Positions 11,774 to 25,500 of a stretch of DNA of 64,000 nt are shown one piece after another (the first letter of the stretch is position 1; every line of letters begins with the position of its first letter). The stretch lies in NCBI GenBank assembly GCA_034008185.1, contig CM067081.1, positions 109,687,265 to 109,751,264 on the forward strand. Reading direction: 5' to 3'. This stretch comes from Gorsachius magnificus (Eukaryota; Chordata; Aves; Pelecaniformes; Ardeidae). Below the pieces are notes generated by a model. It did not search any database. It saw only the letters and a list, made by a program, of their open reading frames with translations, and was not told where the DNA came from. Made by a program: the position numbers and the translations under genes.

Positions 11774-14700
11774 CCACAAGAAAAAGAAAATAACAAAGAA
11801 GATTGTTGGTAATGCACCCCTCCAAACATTAAGCAGGCATTAGCAACTGTGTCATACTTAGCACTACATATAAAAATAAGATGGACAGCAAACTAATTCT
11901 ATTACAGTATTACATACTACTGAGATGCTAGCAAGACTAGGAAGGAATGTAATACAGCAGTTCAAGGTGACTAGAAACCAGGATTCTTGGTGTTTATTTC
12001 TGACCCTGTTCCTAGCTCAATGGGTAACCTTGGGTATATAACTTAAACTCCTCTGTCCCAGACTTCAGCTGATATAAATTCACAAGGCATGTGAAATGAC
12101 CTGCACGGTCAAGCCTTCGGTCCTCTACATCCCAATTTCTTTAAAAGTGAGGCAGATAATATTCCTATTAATTTTTAAGTAATTAGTAATATATTAATAT
12201 GAACACTATTCTTGCTAAATGGTTTGAGATCTACCTTTGCAGCAATGGTGGAAGAATCAAAGAAAACATTTCATCATAAATTAATTTAAACTGAACTACA
12301 ATTTCTGATTGCCTGTAATGTTCATCTACAGTAGAAATAAATATTAAACAAGTCTCTATTGAATATACAGAATAAATTGAGGTTGGTTGAAGTGCTGGTT
12401 TTATGTAAATTGGAGAGACAGGGCATCAGATTCAGTTTTTCACTGCATGCTTCACAAAGATAGACCTAGGCACTAACGTCTAGAGTTTTAAACTACCTGC
12501 TTCACTGCAAAGCTTAAATAACCAATCACTCTGCCAATGAGTATGCCTTTAAGTCAATGCTGTGTTGACTCTTTAAATATTTTCACTTTTTAATATAAAC
12601 TTTTCAGACAAAAATCTCTCTTAGAGAACAAGGACCCTACACAACCAAAATGGAGAGAAGTTACTACTTTCTGTTTTTTCAGTCTCACCTGTTTAAGTAC
12701 AGCTGACACAGCACAGATGCATGCATTACTCTTGTCTGGGGGATAGCCTGTTTACCAACCTTTTAACGACTTACAGTTGAAATTGCCTCATTTAGGAATC
12801 ATGATGCTATTGACTATTAATTGGAAGCAGAAGAGCCTACCAGTTACACCAGGAGACTAAAAAAATCTCTGCTTTGGGTTCTATTCAAAGCTCTGGAGAG
12901 GAAAAAAGAGGCAGGTGGTATTTGCATACATTGATGATTTCAAAATCTTGATCAGCAGCCATTTCCATTGCTACACACTTAGACACATCCTAAACCAAAC
13001 CCGGCAGTATGGGTGAAATTCTTCAGACCTTTGTGCATCCTACACCAAAATAGGCGGGTTTCCAAACCATTGCACCAGAAGGTTTGAAAATAAACTGAAA
13101 TAACATATACAATACTATCGTATTCATGCAAAACTGGCTGTCTAGAATTTTTTCCTTTCAAACCCAATACAAGACACAAAAAGAACATCTTTAGGATCCT
13201 TTATTCTCTGCCAAACAGCTACCTAAACAAAGAAGCAATAGATAATGAAGCTTAGTTATTATCTGCTATTATTGCATATCTATGAAGGCCCAGGAGAAAA
13301 GATCATCAGCTACAGCCTCTTGACTACGTTAGGTAAAAAAATCATAGCATTACATGGTTTTGGTTAGGGGTCTGTGATACAGCAGAGCAGATTTTACAAG
13401 AACACAAAGTAGAGGAAAGCAACATATTTGATCTTTTTTTTTTCATCAAAACAACAACAAAAAAATACTGTTAGAAAATGTACTTAAGTTTTGTCATACT
13501 GTTTTGATGTTCTAAATCTTCATGACCGTTACTAACTGTCAAATGAAAGTTGCATGAAATACCGTATCTTGCATAGATTAAATTAGGTAGAACCTATTCA
13601 ATATCTTTCAGTTATTCATACAAATGTTAGCCTCTGCATAGAGACTACCTGTTTGATAAAATGCCTCCTTATGTCTAAAACCAGCTTTTATTCCACTACC
13701 AGCTGCATTTTATTAGTTATTTTAGACAGCACTTTACTGTCACTGGAGAAGTTTCAAGTTTAATCTAAGGCAACTTCTGCATCCCAGCTGAAAAAGTAGC
13801 AGCTATGAAAAGTAATTTTCAGTTAGTCACATCATCACAAGTTGGTTTACATTTACACTATATTAAGTTAAATTACCATTCCAACATGAAACCCAGAAAA
13901 CTGAAATTCACTTATGGAGAAGGCCCTGCAAAGCAGAAACCTTTTTCAAGTTGTGAGTATGGTCTGTCATGTCTGCTTAATACATATAGTTTCCATTAGT
14001 ATTAGAGAGCTCTATGTAAGTACTGATGGGGAACACACGCTTATAGCCTTAGTCTCATGAGCAGTCAAGTATCACGAACAATCGAACATATAGTTTTTGT
14101 TTATTACTCTGTGTATATTTTTAGTGTTGAATCTGGGTATGTAATAATCCCCACAAGATCACAATAGTCAAGGAGAAAATATTTGAGGAATGGGTTCAAC
14201 AAACTTCAGTGCCTGCCATAACTTTCTCAACCCTTGTGTTCTCCAAAAAAAGAGTAAGAAGAGAAGATAGACAGCAGACTATGAACAGTTTGAATGCACC
14301 TGCACTCAACTTGATGCTGAAAATGATGGTACCTCTGGGTGCATGTGGTTTCTACATAGTAGTATATTTAACACTACTTCAAATCTCTGAAAAGTCCATG
14401 CAAAGAGCTGGATAGCAAGCTGACTCATTTTCTTCAGTTAAATACTGTTTTGTAAGCATTAAGCATCCACTGCTCAACTGACTGAGCAGCGGGGATGATG
14501 TAGTCAGGAGAGAGGACAAAGAAACAGAAGGAAACAAAACTGTTTTATGGGCTCCAAACAGAAGAATATTCATGTTTTCATAGCTTTTTGAGAATATTTG
14601 AGTCCCCATAGTCTGGACATGAAGAAGCCAAAATGGAGTAATACTTAATCTTTCATCATTTGGTGTGAAGGACTAGCGAACTTCTATCAAATGTCAGTAC

Positions 14701-14987
14701 AGTGCTCAGGGGTAAAAGGAGCTAAATAGGGGTGGTGGAGTGGAATGAAAATGATGAGAAAGAATTTGGACACATTAATAATAAGACCAAGAAAGTATGA
14801 AAAGAAAAACAGAAGGTGGTGCGTTAGAAGGAATAAAAAGAGGAAGAGAAAATGAAATGGACTTTTTTTCCCCCTCATTCATCAAGACTGTAACCATGGG
14901 GCACGACAAACAGAAACTTTGATTCTTCACTTCTTCAAGTTCCATTGTTGGACAGAACTAATGATGGACATCTCACAGGCTACTCAG
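11774..14987. other. gene-poor non-coding stretch
   Basis: AT-rich, without open frames of coding character, repeats of a known family or RNA genes. Open frames of 60-80 codons on both strands are at chance level. Confidence 0.55.
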
Positions 14988-15063
14988 CCCAAGAAAGAAA
15001 CCAATTTGGAAAAATCATATCAAAGCCCAAGAAAGAAACCAATTTGGAAAAATCATATCAAAG
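14988..15063. repeat. 38-bp perfect tandem duplication
   Basis: The 38-base unit beginning CCCAAGAAAGAAACC and ending ATCATATCAAAG is present twice head to tail (14,988-15,025 and 15,026-15,063) with no difference. The identity implies a young duplication. It lies within two overlapping plus-strand open frames (14,919-15,194 and 14,945-15,322) that show no other sign of being genes. Confidence 0.93.
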
Positions 15064-18000
15064 CTATTCTAGTAAAAGGCACCTGCCAACTAATAGCAGC
15101 AGTTGTGTTACTGGATATTCACAGATTTCATTATATTTTGGAATTTCTCTTAGTAATACCTACAGGCCATGTCAGCACACATGTATTCCTATAAGCAAAG
15201 TGACTTCAAATACAGCAGAAAAATGTCTTCGAGTGCAAACTCTCTTCCTCCATAGTTACACTGCACTAGCACAAATGCTTTATGAAGCTTCACATGTAAA
15301 AATAGTCTGCTGTGCCTTATAATTTTTTTTAAATTGAATGCAGAAAACGATAATAAATTAATCATCACAAGCTTAATGATGATTCAAACATTGGCAAAAA
15401 TAGAAAAAATGACAAACCGTTAATTTGTATTTTGAATCTAGGTAAAACTGAAATATGTTCCCTTAAATCAATCAGGTTTACCTCAGACATGCAGCTGTAA
15501 TGTGGAATTGTGGGATATAAAAGAACCTAGCATTTTGTAGAAATCACTCTACCTTTCAGAGAAATGCATCTGATACTCTTCTAGAGTGGATTTCCATGAC
15601 AATGAGGCTATGAAATTTTATACCAGCTGGAGATCAGCTACCATACATCTTTCTTCATGACAAGTGACATGCACTAGTTTGGGATTCAGAGTTACGCAGA
15701 ATCAGTAAAAATCAAACAAATAGTGAACAAACAATTACACTATGTGGGTTTTTCTTTAGCTTGACATGAAATATTTTCTTCTAATTAAGCTGTAATTTTT
15801 GAGGAAAATATCACAGGTGTATATATTTAAAAATTCATTATCTCACTACAGAAAAGAACCAGCACATTCTAAACCTTGTACTCTAATTTGGGGCACAAAA
15901 GAAAAGTGCCCAAAATATTTGCTTAGCATCAGAGACAGAGTCTCTATGATTCTAAGTATTATGTAAAAGGGGAGGAACCAAAAATAGCAACATAATGTTT
16001 AATGTTCTCGTACAGAAAACAAAACACAGGAAAAAAAATGAAGATGATGTTTAGCCATGCCTTAATTACTAAGCCATGCTTTTAAAAAAATATAATAAGA
16101 AAGATATTTTTTCAAAAGAAAGAGTTAAGCAAAAAGGCTATTTATGCAGTTTTCTCAACACTCAATATAGGACTAAAGAGCCTGCAATTTTCAAGGTGAT
16201 TTGCAATTTCCATTAATTTGTTGAAGGTTTTGTAGCTCAATAATGAGACACTTTCATCAGTTATTAGTGAATCAGAGCTGTTTGCAGCTTTAATTCAAAC
16301 ACAGTAAATACAAATGCAAATGTGCACATGATTTTCTATTATCATTTCTGGAGGGTGAAAGAAGGCATATGATCTTCAGGAGAATAGGGGTGTTTATCAT
16401 TATTTGCCTAAAATTGGTTAACAGCCCCATACTGCTGGAAGTGAACTAAGAATTGTTGATGAATGCCAATATTTGGGTTGTGAGGAACTGCAAATGGTCA
16501 TTTGGCACTGGGGTGTTGGCTTTACCTCCCCAAAACCTGAAAATCTTAAGGTTTCATCTACTTTAAAAGACACAGGTTTTGGGCTGTGATAAAGATACGG
16601 TTTTACTTATTCATCAGCTTCTTGATTTGAGGAAAAAATTCTTGAAGTTTAGGATCCATGTTAATTCTGGCCTCTTAGATTCAGCATCTTAAAATCCTTG
16701 CCCAAGTCTACAGTCTACATCTACATTGTGGAGTTCTTGTAGGTTGGATTAAAATAGGACATTAAAAGGGAAGATTTACCTGACACTCAGAATAGTTCAC
16801 AAGGTGACCAGAGAGGTTCCTAGCACCTGTTGAAGCTGATGTAAAAGTCAATGCCAACACAATTTGATGTCAGTGAAATCCCATTCTTTTAAAGCATCTT
16901 TCAAAGCATCTTTGAGCATCTATCTCTACAAACCCAGTCTAGAGAGCAATAAACTGAATTTGTTTCTGTCAGTTAGCAAATACAGGATATTTCCTCCTTT
17001 CAAACTAAGCTGTTAATTAAAAACAAGACTCACATTTAAAGATGGACAACACAGAGGTTTTACTCAATAGCCACTTGATGGCAGCATCATGTATAAAAAA
17101 ATTAGACTGTGAAGTTAAACCTTTTTAAAGAAAAAACCTCGATAATAGTAAAAAGCCAACCCAAATGACACCTTGATTACTGCAGAATATTACCCTCCTA
17201 ATAGAACTCTTTTTAATGATATTTTGAAGGTCAGCAACCAAATCAATAAGCAAACGCATAACAATCATGAATTTTAAACTTCAAAAATGTTGCTATAAAG
17301 GTTATTCCTCTAAAATCAATATATGAAACACTTTTAATATCTGTCATGAATTTGATATTCATTCTAGCATGTAACCCTCCAATGATAACTCACAGTTAAT
17401 TTCTCTGGGAAGAAACAATCTAAAAGAATTCCATGAGGATTTTCTAAGAAAGAGTTCACAGACACTGATTTAATAAAAATATATGACACTAATATTACCA
17501 GCACAATATAATTTCTGTAGCATATAACTATGAAAGTGGTTTATACTTCCTGCCATTAGGATGATCCACATTCTTTAGTCATCAAACACAGCCAAACAAA
17601 ATTAAGAGAAGACGTAAAGTAGCTCATAGAAGGATACAGGTCAAGTTAAAAAGCTGAGTTTCCCTTCCTCTCCTGACTTACTCATCTGTTTGCACTTCAG
17701 CCTGGAGAACAAATCCAGACTAACTGTTTCAGCTGAACAACGAAAAGGCCTAGATCCCTGTGCTGTAAGTGAACAATCAGTTAGGATCTGCCTTTGCCTC
17801 CCATGATGATCCAAATATGATGAAACCCAACTCCAGACATTTTTACACTGGTTTGAAAAACAGATCATCCCCAACATGTAATCACTGCTCAGCAGATTTA
17901 GAGCATTGGTCAATAACATATTGCAATAATGCAACTGCAAAGACAGCTCTGTGAGGATTGTATTCTACCCTTGATTTTCTAGAAAACATTTGTTTGCAGT

Positions 18001-18586
18001 ACCAAACATGTATCCAGTGAAGAAAAGACAACTCTGTTATTCCAGTCTTTTAACAGCTAGGCAACTCCTTTAGACTAAAATCTGTTGTTCTCTTGGTTTA
18101 TGATTGGAACTTCCATTGCCACCAATGATTATTCAACATAGTGAGTGAAACAGGAAGAAATCCTTCGAGCAGTAAAACAAAGAAAAAAATCAATGTTCAT
18201 AAATATCTTTTTGAGTTGCAGAAACACTAAATAACATCCTGAGCTAATACAGAATGAATGCCCACAAAGTTTTCTTTTTCAAAATTTTTGGGGGAAAAGG
18301 CAACTTCATTCCGAGCACTAGAGCTTTAATGTTAGTTTTTCACCCAAAGCAAATTTTTTCAGTCAAGTTCTTAAACCTCTGCAAATATGGTTTATATTGG
18401 AAGTTGAAACAAAAAGTCCACTAAATGTAGAATCACAAACAGAAGCAAAGTTTTAGTTCTAAAACTAATGTTTTACACTTCTCATTACTTTTGTGAGTCA
18501 AAAAATTCACATGGAGCAGTCTCAGAGGTTCAATTGTACTTGAGTTTTAAAATTAGATAAATGCCTTAGGAATGTCCAGAAAACTT
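15064..18586. other. gene-poor non-coding stretch
   Basis: AT-rich sequence with no recognisable gene. A small imperfect triplication of AAAGCATCTTT lies at about 16,891-16,920. Confidence 0.55.
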
Positions 18587-18668
18587 AAAAAAAAAAAAAT
18601 ATTTCCTGCCCTTCCTTGACCAAAACCACTCTGCATGAAAAGAATCAACACTTAAAAAAAAAAAAAAA
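18587..18668. repeat. two short poly-A tracts (A13 and A15)
   Basis: A13 at 18,587-18,599 and A15 at 18,654-18,668, about 55 bases apart. They are likely slippage tracts or degraded insertion tails. Confidence 0.8.
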
Positions 18669-21600
18669 TAGTAGTTCTCCAATGGTTTTATCAAACCGGA
18701 TTCAACAATACAAAGGTAACAATACCAAACAGTTATGGGACCATTCTTCCAAGAGTATCTCGAAAAGATATTTTTCAGGTTTTACGTAAACCCTGATGTA
18801 TTTAAGTGTGACTTTCTAAACTTCTATTGATTTATAGCTCACTCAAATTTATATTTAAGCCATAAAAGCTGTTTTGTACCTAACAAAAACCAGTTTACTA
18901 GAACTGGGACTGGGGGCCGAATAGGGAGGAAGGAAGAGAACTGGACAAAAAGAAACAATTGTAAATTCAATTTCCAAATGTAGCATTACTGCATTCTTTC
19001 CTATACTGAGTACTGAATTACATTAGTCTTCATTTTGATATTTAGAAAAAAAAGAAAAAAAAGACAGAAGACTACGATAGTCTGAAGAAAAGTTATTTCG
19101 AGTAAACTTAAAGAATGAGAATCACATATGAATGAAATAACTAGCATTATAGCAGAAATTACTTCTCTTCATACATACACACATAAAAATGCTTAGGCTG
19201 CAACCTTAGTGATTTAGTCAACTGTATATGATTTATATACTACTTTTTTTCTGCTACAGTCCACAAACTAGCTCCTCCTCAAACTAGAGAGCAGCTAACA
19301 GAGCTGCATCTACCTCAGTATTCATTTTTATAGAAGTCCTTTTTTATTGCTATAGGCCAAACTTAATTAGTTCACTGTTTGGAAGATATGCAAGTGTCAT
19401 TACTAGGATTGATGGATTTCTGACTAAGTCTTATAAACAGGGGTTGAGAGTTTATTACTCATCAGAAGATGTACTCTTTCATCATGGTGGCGGACACATT
19501 GAAGTTGTCCCGTTAAGGCTAGTAACAAGGAATCTGGAGGACCGTCACTGTAGACCACAGACAAGTAGGCTTGATAGCTGATTATAATCACAAAGTCACA
19601 GAATAGAATAAAGACCAATAAAACCAAGTAATTTTATATTTTAGTGGTGAAACTGAGAAACAGAAAAGTTTTGTTTGTTCAGTTCTTCAGTTTCCTTGTG
19701 CAATTTAATTTTATACCCAGTGAATCACAATGCTACAAAACTGACCACTTTCAAATTAATAGCTCAAAGAATTGTCAAACATTGTAGTAAATGGCAGTTC
19801 GATGTCTGCAATGAGATTATGCATTTTGCTAGGAGCTGCCCAATAGGTGAGTTTAAATGTATTTCAAAGAAGAGACTGTAGGTTCTTCCTGCACAGGAGT
19901 AGCATTCTTGTTAATGGAAGAGAGTTATGTAGAGAGTGGAATGCCCTGGCAGAGGAATGAAGGTGCCATGATATATGCAGCAACAAGGTGGGAAAATTAA
20001 GCAAAGTACAATGACTCCAGGTGAAGATAGGCTGCAATGGTGAAGAAGCTTATGAATGAGGTGCCTGAGAGTTAAGGTGTCAGTTTTTACAAAAATTCCT
20101 TTCTTAAAAATGATGAAATTTCACGTTAAAGTTCTGAGAAAATCTTATTTTAACCTAACCAGTTACTGTTAATCAGAGTTTTTTGTGTTTGGGGTTCTTG
20201 GTTTTGTTTTGCTTTTCTCATTTAAATTGACATTAAAATGACTTTAAAAAATATTTGTTGACGGAATAAAAATAAGATGCTTGCAAATGTTATTTTAGCT
20301 TTGAAGCTTTATACTGCCCTTCTCTTGGCCTGATAAGCAGTTATATTTCATACTTAACCAAACTGTTTAGATTTCCACATGCAATCAGTTTCTCTCTTTT
20401 CTAGGCAGAACTGATGAGCAATTACTACAAATGTTAGATGTCCTTTAGATATTTCTTTTTAATGTTGTTTCTATTTACTTGTTTCTTTTCTCTATCTGTT
20501 CTTGAAAGAATCTTCTCACTTTGATCAATGTGAATCCCTTAATAATTAGGTGGGAGATTTTTTTATACAAAAATATATAAAAGCAAACTGCATATTCAAA
20601 TTCATGAGAATATATAAAAATCTTCTCCTATTTTGCTATCAGTTATCTACTTACTAACAAGTACATACATTACTGGAAAAATATTTCTATCTTTACTGGA
20701 ACAGAATGGGCAAAACCAGAATATAGGACAAAGAAAAATTCATTATTGTGTAAATTTCAGATCAGCTACATCTTTACCAGATACATGGAAGAGTATTTAA
20801 GATTAGCCAGACTGCTTGATCCAAACTTTTTTCTTTTAAAAATTGATGTAATTTCCAGATTTCTCTTATTTCTAACCTGAGCCAAAGAAACACAAGTATC
20901 AAAGCGCATCAAATAAATCATAATATATGCTTAATAGACAAATATGCTTGTTGTTTTTCTTCTACTTGTTAATGACCTTCCCAGGCATAGCATTTCCCTT
21001 AGAAGCTGCTGCTCTTGTTCCAGACTGTCCTTTTGCAGTGTATTTCACCATTTGTATCTTCATAAGCACTGTGAAGACAATCTTGTAGTATGGCTGGTAT
21101 CAGTGATGCTTGGTTTCAAATTTTATAACATTCTCTTAGTTTCTTTGTGCTATCTGATAAAATGTGCATGGAGAGTAAATTTGCTACTCATGAAAAACAA
21201 AATATTTTACCTAATAGTGATCTTTTAATATAAATGTGAAACTCATCCCATGTGTCTTTGTTTCTCTATCTACAAACTAATTTCTTGTACCAAAGATCAT
21301 AACTCTCAACAATTTGTAAATTAAGCGGTCATCTTTAAGGAGGAAAAAATAGTACTTCCCAGGAATAAAAATGATACCAGATTATTTTTCTCTCTCTTCT
21401 CCACCCCCCCTTTTTTTCCCCCTGCCTTTTATGACTATATATAAAACTTTTCTTCAGAAATAATGTTAAACTATACTGAGGGTACTGGGTGATATCATTG
21501 CTTAAGTTATTTGGAAACATACAATAGAGACACACTACTTCTTTAATGGGAACAAAGCACAGCAGGATTGGCCCTACAGTAACACAGCATAAATGAAGTT

Positions 21601-22880
21601 TTTTCTAGAATACAGGACTTTTTTTGTTGTTTTGAAATACTTAGAGCTCAGGACTTATTAACAGGCTTCCCAAACCTTTTAATTTAAACTCTGATTTAGC
21701 AAGATACTTTAGTACATATTTTATAGTATATGAGTAGTCCAACCAAGAATCAGTTAGAAGCTATGTGAAAAAAAAACAGGCAATATATTAAAACATCCCA
21801 CTGAACCTGAGAATTAATGCTATATTTACTTCAGTCCATTTTTTAGGTTGCTACACTTGCTATTCTTTTACTACGTGTAAGCAACATTACAACAAGCTTT
21901 TACAAAATGCCAGATATTTTTACAGAGAAATAGAAAAATAGAACATCTGCATCAATTTTAAGCATAAAAATGCAATTGGAAATAAAAAAAAGTTAAATCC
22001 AAAACAGTCTGCAATAAGCAGGAGCCAAAATGTGCCTTTAGGTTCCTATTCCATTTGTCAGGCTTATTTCTCTTATTTCTAAATCATGAGCCAATGTTCT
22101 GTGATGTTTAAATTAGTCTTTAAGTTAAACAGAAATACATATCCAACTACATTTCAACATATTAGATTAGTTTAAAAAATAAATTATATTGGGGAAAAAA
22201 ACCTTCCACAACAAGACTAATTATCATAATGATTTAATGTCAGTTTCTTAAAGCATGGGAGAAGTTCGGGGTTTTTATTCAGTTACTGTTTGATGCTGTC
22301 TAGTATACACAATATGCAATGGTACACAATAGTCTTGTGTGTCATAAATTATATTGCTTTTCATTCTATATATGCAAAACTGAATGGAATCCTAACAGTT
22401 TTGATACAAACTACTATGTATATTTTCATTTTATAAATAAGCAGACTGTTAAATTCAAGGTGTTAGTAAAATAATTCTTAGCACACCTTTTTCATATCAG
22501 TTTATAAAGTTGATAATGTTCAATGAAGTATTGGACTGACCAAACGTTGGCAGGAGGCTAATGGTTATCTCAACTAAGATGATGTTAACTTAAGAATGAC
22601 ATCAAAATTTCTGCTTCCAAAATTGATGATGCTAATCAAAACGTGGAAATTACACAGCCACCTGGGATGGATGGGAAAATTTAGGTGTGACAACCACAAT
22701 GTATGTATTACAGCAGTGACAAATTAAAGCTTTCAAGCAGCTGCAACGTTTTGAAGTGGAAGAAGCTGGTAAAAATCACATGAGGTGAAACAGAGATCTC
22801 CTTCAGAACATACAATTGGGCTAAGGATAAAGAAAGACAGCAACAAAATTTTGCTCTGAAAGCAGGAGAAACCTACCGGA
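18669..22880. other. gene-poor non-coding stretch
   Basis: Very AT-rich. A polypyrimidine patch with C and T runs at about 21,390-21,425 has too few C tracts for a standard quadruplex. No gene, known repeat or RNA was seen. Confidence 0.55.
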
Positions 22881-22905
22881 GGGGGGCGGCGGGAGGGAAG
22901 GAGGG
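22881..22905 (+). other. G-quadruplex motif
   Basis: G tracts at 22,881-22,886, 22,891-22,893, 22,895-22,897 and 22,903-22,905, with loops of 4, 1 and 5 bases, fit G3+N1-7. The purine-rich GGGAAGGA continuation makes this a local GA-rich patch. Confidence 0.65.
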
Positions 22906-25439
22906 AAGGAAATACTGTCCACCAGAAAAAAAAGAAGACAAAAAACCACCTTGTGTTAAAGAGAAGGGCTGGATGGCATGCAACTTTCTTCTTTCTAGAA
23001 TGGTAACATGGGAGGTCTGAAAGGGCCTGAATAATTTTCCTTTTTTCAAAAAGAAAAGAAACCTTGTAGGAACACTTGTTTTGGAAGAACCACCAGCCAA
23101 GAAGAATATGTAGTTCAGCAGCTGTTTAACCCCCAAGAGCATTTATTGCAGGTGCATCTCAAAAAATGGTTGATATTTGCTTCTGGGACACCCACTGGTG
23201 GCACCTGGGTTCTGATGTATAAGTAGAAATACACATTCAGCAACTTGAAGGTAAAACTATTGCAGGAAGATTCAAAAGTAGAGCAAAGATAAGGCAGAAT
23301 ACTGAGATTAGAGCTGATATAAAGAATTCATACCTATGGAGATCTCCAGGACCAAAACTGGAACTACATCAAGTTCTGTTTTGTCATACCGTTTTCTGTG
23401 TTGGAGAAAGCAAAGGGAAGGTGTACTTCACAATGGAAAGCACTGTCCATAAAAGGAAAGAATTTAGGACACATAATTTTCCAACAGTATTTATACAAGA
23501 TACAGACTCCCCAGCCGAGGGACAATTCAAATACATGCACATGCAAAAAAATAATTTAACACAAACATTACTTCTACTACACTGTCATGGGGCAGACATC
23601 TACATATAGCAAAAGACAATGGCTGTAATAGCTAATCAGAAAGCATGCTAGGAGGCATTATCTAAGGAAGCAAATCCTTTGTAATTGAGGTTGAAGGATG
23701 CTGGAAATGAAGGGCAAGTTTTGTTTTATGAATAAGAAAGAGTAGCCCCACAAAATAGACAGCAAGGTACTAAATACAAGGAATGAATCTAAACCAAATG
23801 GTGCCCTCCAAGACTGCACCTAGTAGTGCCCTCCAGTCACTTCTGGGCACTCAGTCAGTGGGACCAGAACAGAGCCAGTCTAAAGCAGCCTCCCTGCTCC
23901 CCCAGATCCCTAGAGTGGGGAAGTGGGATCCTCAGCACTGACTGTTTCACTTTGCAGATGAGGTCCGATTGCTCCTCACTACTTGCTAATGTAGACATAG
24001 CCAAACTATATTTATTTGGAGACTGAAGCAGGGCTACATATGGAGAATTTCACCTTTGACAAGTACTAACTTCATTTACATTAACACCTGTCTAGACTGT
24101 TTTCCTAAGTATAAACATAAAAATCTCCTTAGTGTATTTGGGCCCTTCTTACTTAATTAACCATATGTGACGTAAAGTGATACAACCCAGTTAAAGGTAT
24201 GTCATTGTTGATAGGATCAATTACAGTCAGACATAAGTATTCATTGCTTATACCATCTGTGCTGTACTTCTAAGTGCAGAACCTTGTCAATGAAAGTATA
24301 CACAGATTAACTGTATTCACTTTCATTAAAAAACACCAATCTGTTTTGTCAGCTCTAGGCACTTTCTGTTAAAAAGTTGCAATAATATAATGCACATTCA
24401 CCTTCTCCTTCCAGCATACTGTGGCTAGTGCTATACCATTTGAAGGGTTTAGAATACTGTTTGAGACTATTCTGCATCTTGAGTGATTTTATTCTTAAGT
24501 AGTGGCAACTGTACAACAGTCTTCCAAAAACCCACTTATATACCAGCCCGGGAAATCATCGTGGTCACAGTAAGGAAGTAAATCTTGCCCATTCTGTTAT
24601 ATGCTTTATAACATTTTCTAAGGCTTCTGTTTCTCACTGCTGTTCTTCAATATTACAGGATCTGATCATATCACATTTGAGGAAGAAAAAACCCAAACAA
24701 CAGTAATTCAAGCCTTGGAAACCTTCAGTTGTCATGTAGGTATGCCTACAGACAAAGACACACACATACATATAGTGGAAATATTACAACCAATTTCATA
24801 CCTTTGATGTTAGCTGCAATGAGAAATTACAGTTAGATTAAACTAATTCCTAAAGTTAATTAACAATTTCATGGATGAGTTTTATATATAAGAAGCTACA
24901 AGTTCAGAACTATATGTCTTGGAATGGGTCTTCTTTTCATTCCTATCTCAATTATGAGATAATTATTTTTATTTAAAAACATAATTATAGGCAACATAGT
25001 CACTGGATGGGTGAGGAACAGGTTTTAAAGGACCAGTTTGGAGTATGGGAAAAAGCAGGTTGAATTACAAGTTACATTTTTTCCTCAGAATTGGGGGAAC
25101 ATAATGATTGGATAAAATATGCTTCTAATCAGGCTCCTTCCAAAGATGACATCTTTAAGGAAGATTAGGTACCAGTGTTCTACTGTTAAATGATTATAGT
25201 TAAAACTCTATTCAATCCAGGCCACCTGAGAAAGCAGGTTGTGCATCTAAGCACACTTCTTCCTCATAGAAGATCTGAAGACCACACTTAGGGATCCTCA
25301 TGAGTAAAAAGCAAGAAGGGATAAATAAGAAGCACTTTTATTGCTATTGTTTGCATACTGTTTTTATATCTCTGTGTTTAATTTGGAAAGGATTTAGAGG
25401 CACACCCATGTGGGAAGAGCCTGGTCAGTTTAAAACTGG
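22906..25439. other. gene-poor non-coding stretch
   Basis: No recognisable gene. A CRE-like TGACGTAA word occurs at 24,168-24,175. A single such word is expected by chance. No repeat family was identified. Confidence 0.5.
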
Positions 25440-25500
25440 AAAAAAAAAAAAAAAAAACCAAACAACAAAAATACCCCAAACCAAACAAAACCCCTACCAA
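25440..25500. repeat. A18 run and A/C-rich low-complexity tract
   Basis: A18 at 25,440-25,457 is followed by about 40 bases of CAAAC/CCAAA-like units. Low-complexity sequence, possibly the tail of an old insertion. Confidence 0.75.

Noticed and set aside
21390..21425. C/T-rich tract considered as a minus-strand G-quadruplex
   Set aside because: Only two clear C tracts separated by T7. It does not meet the four-tract rule.
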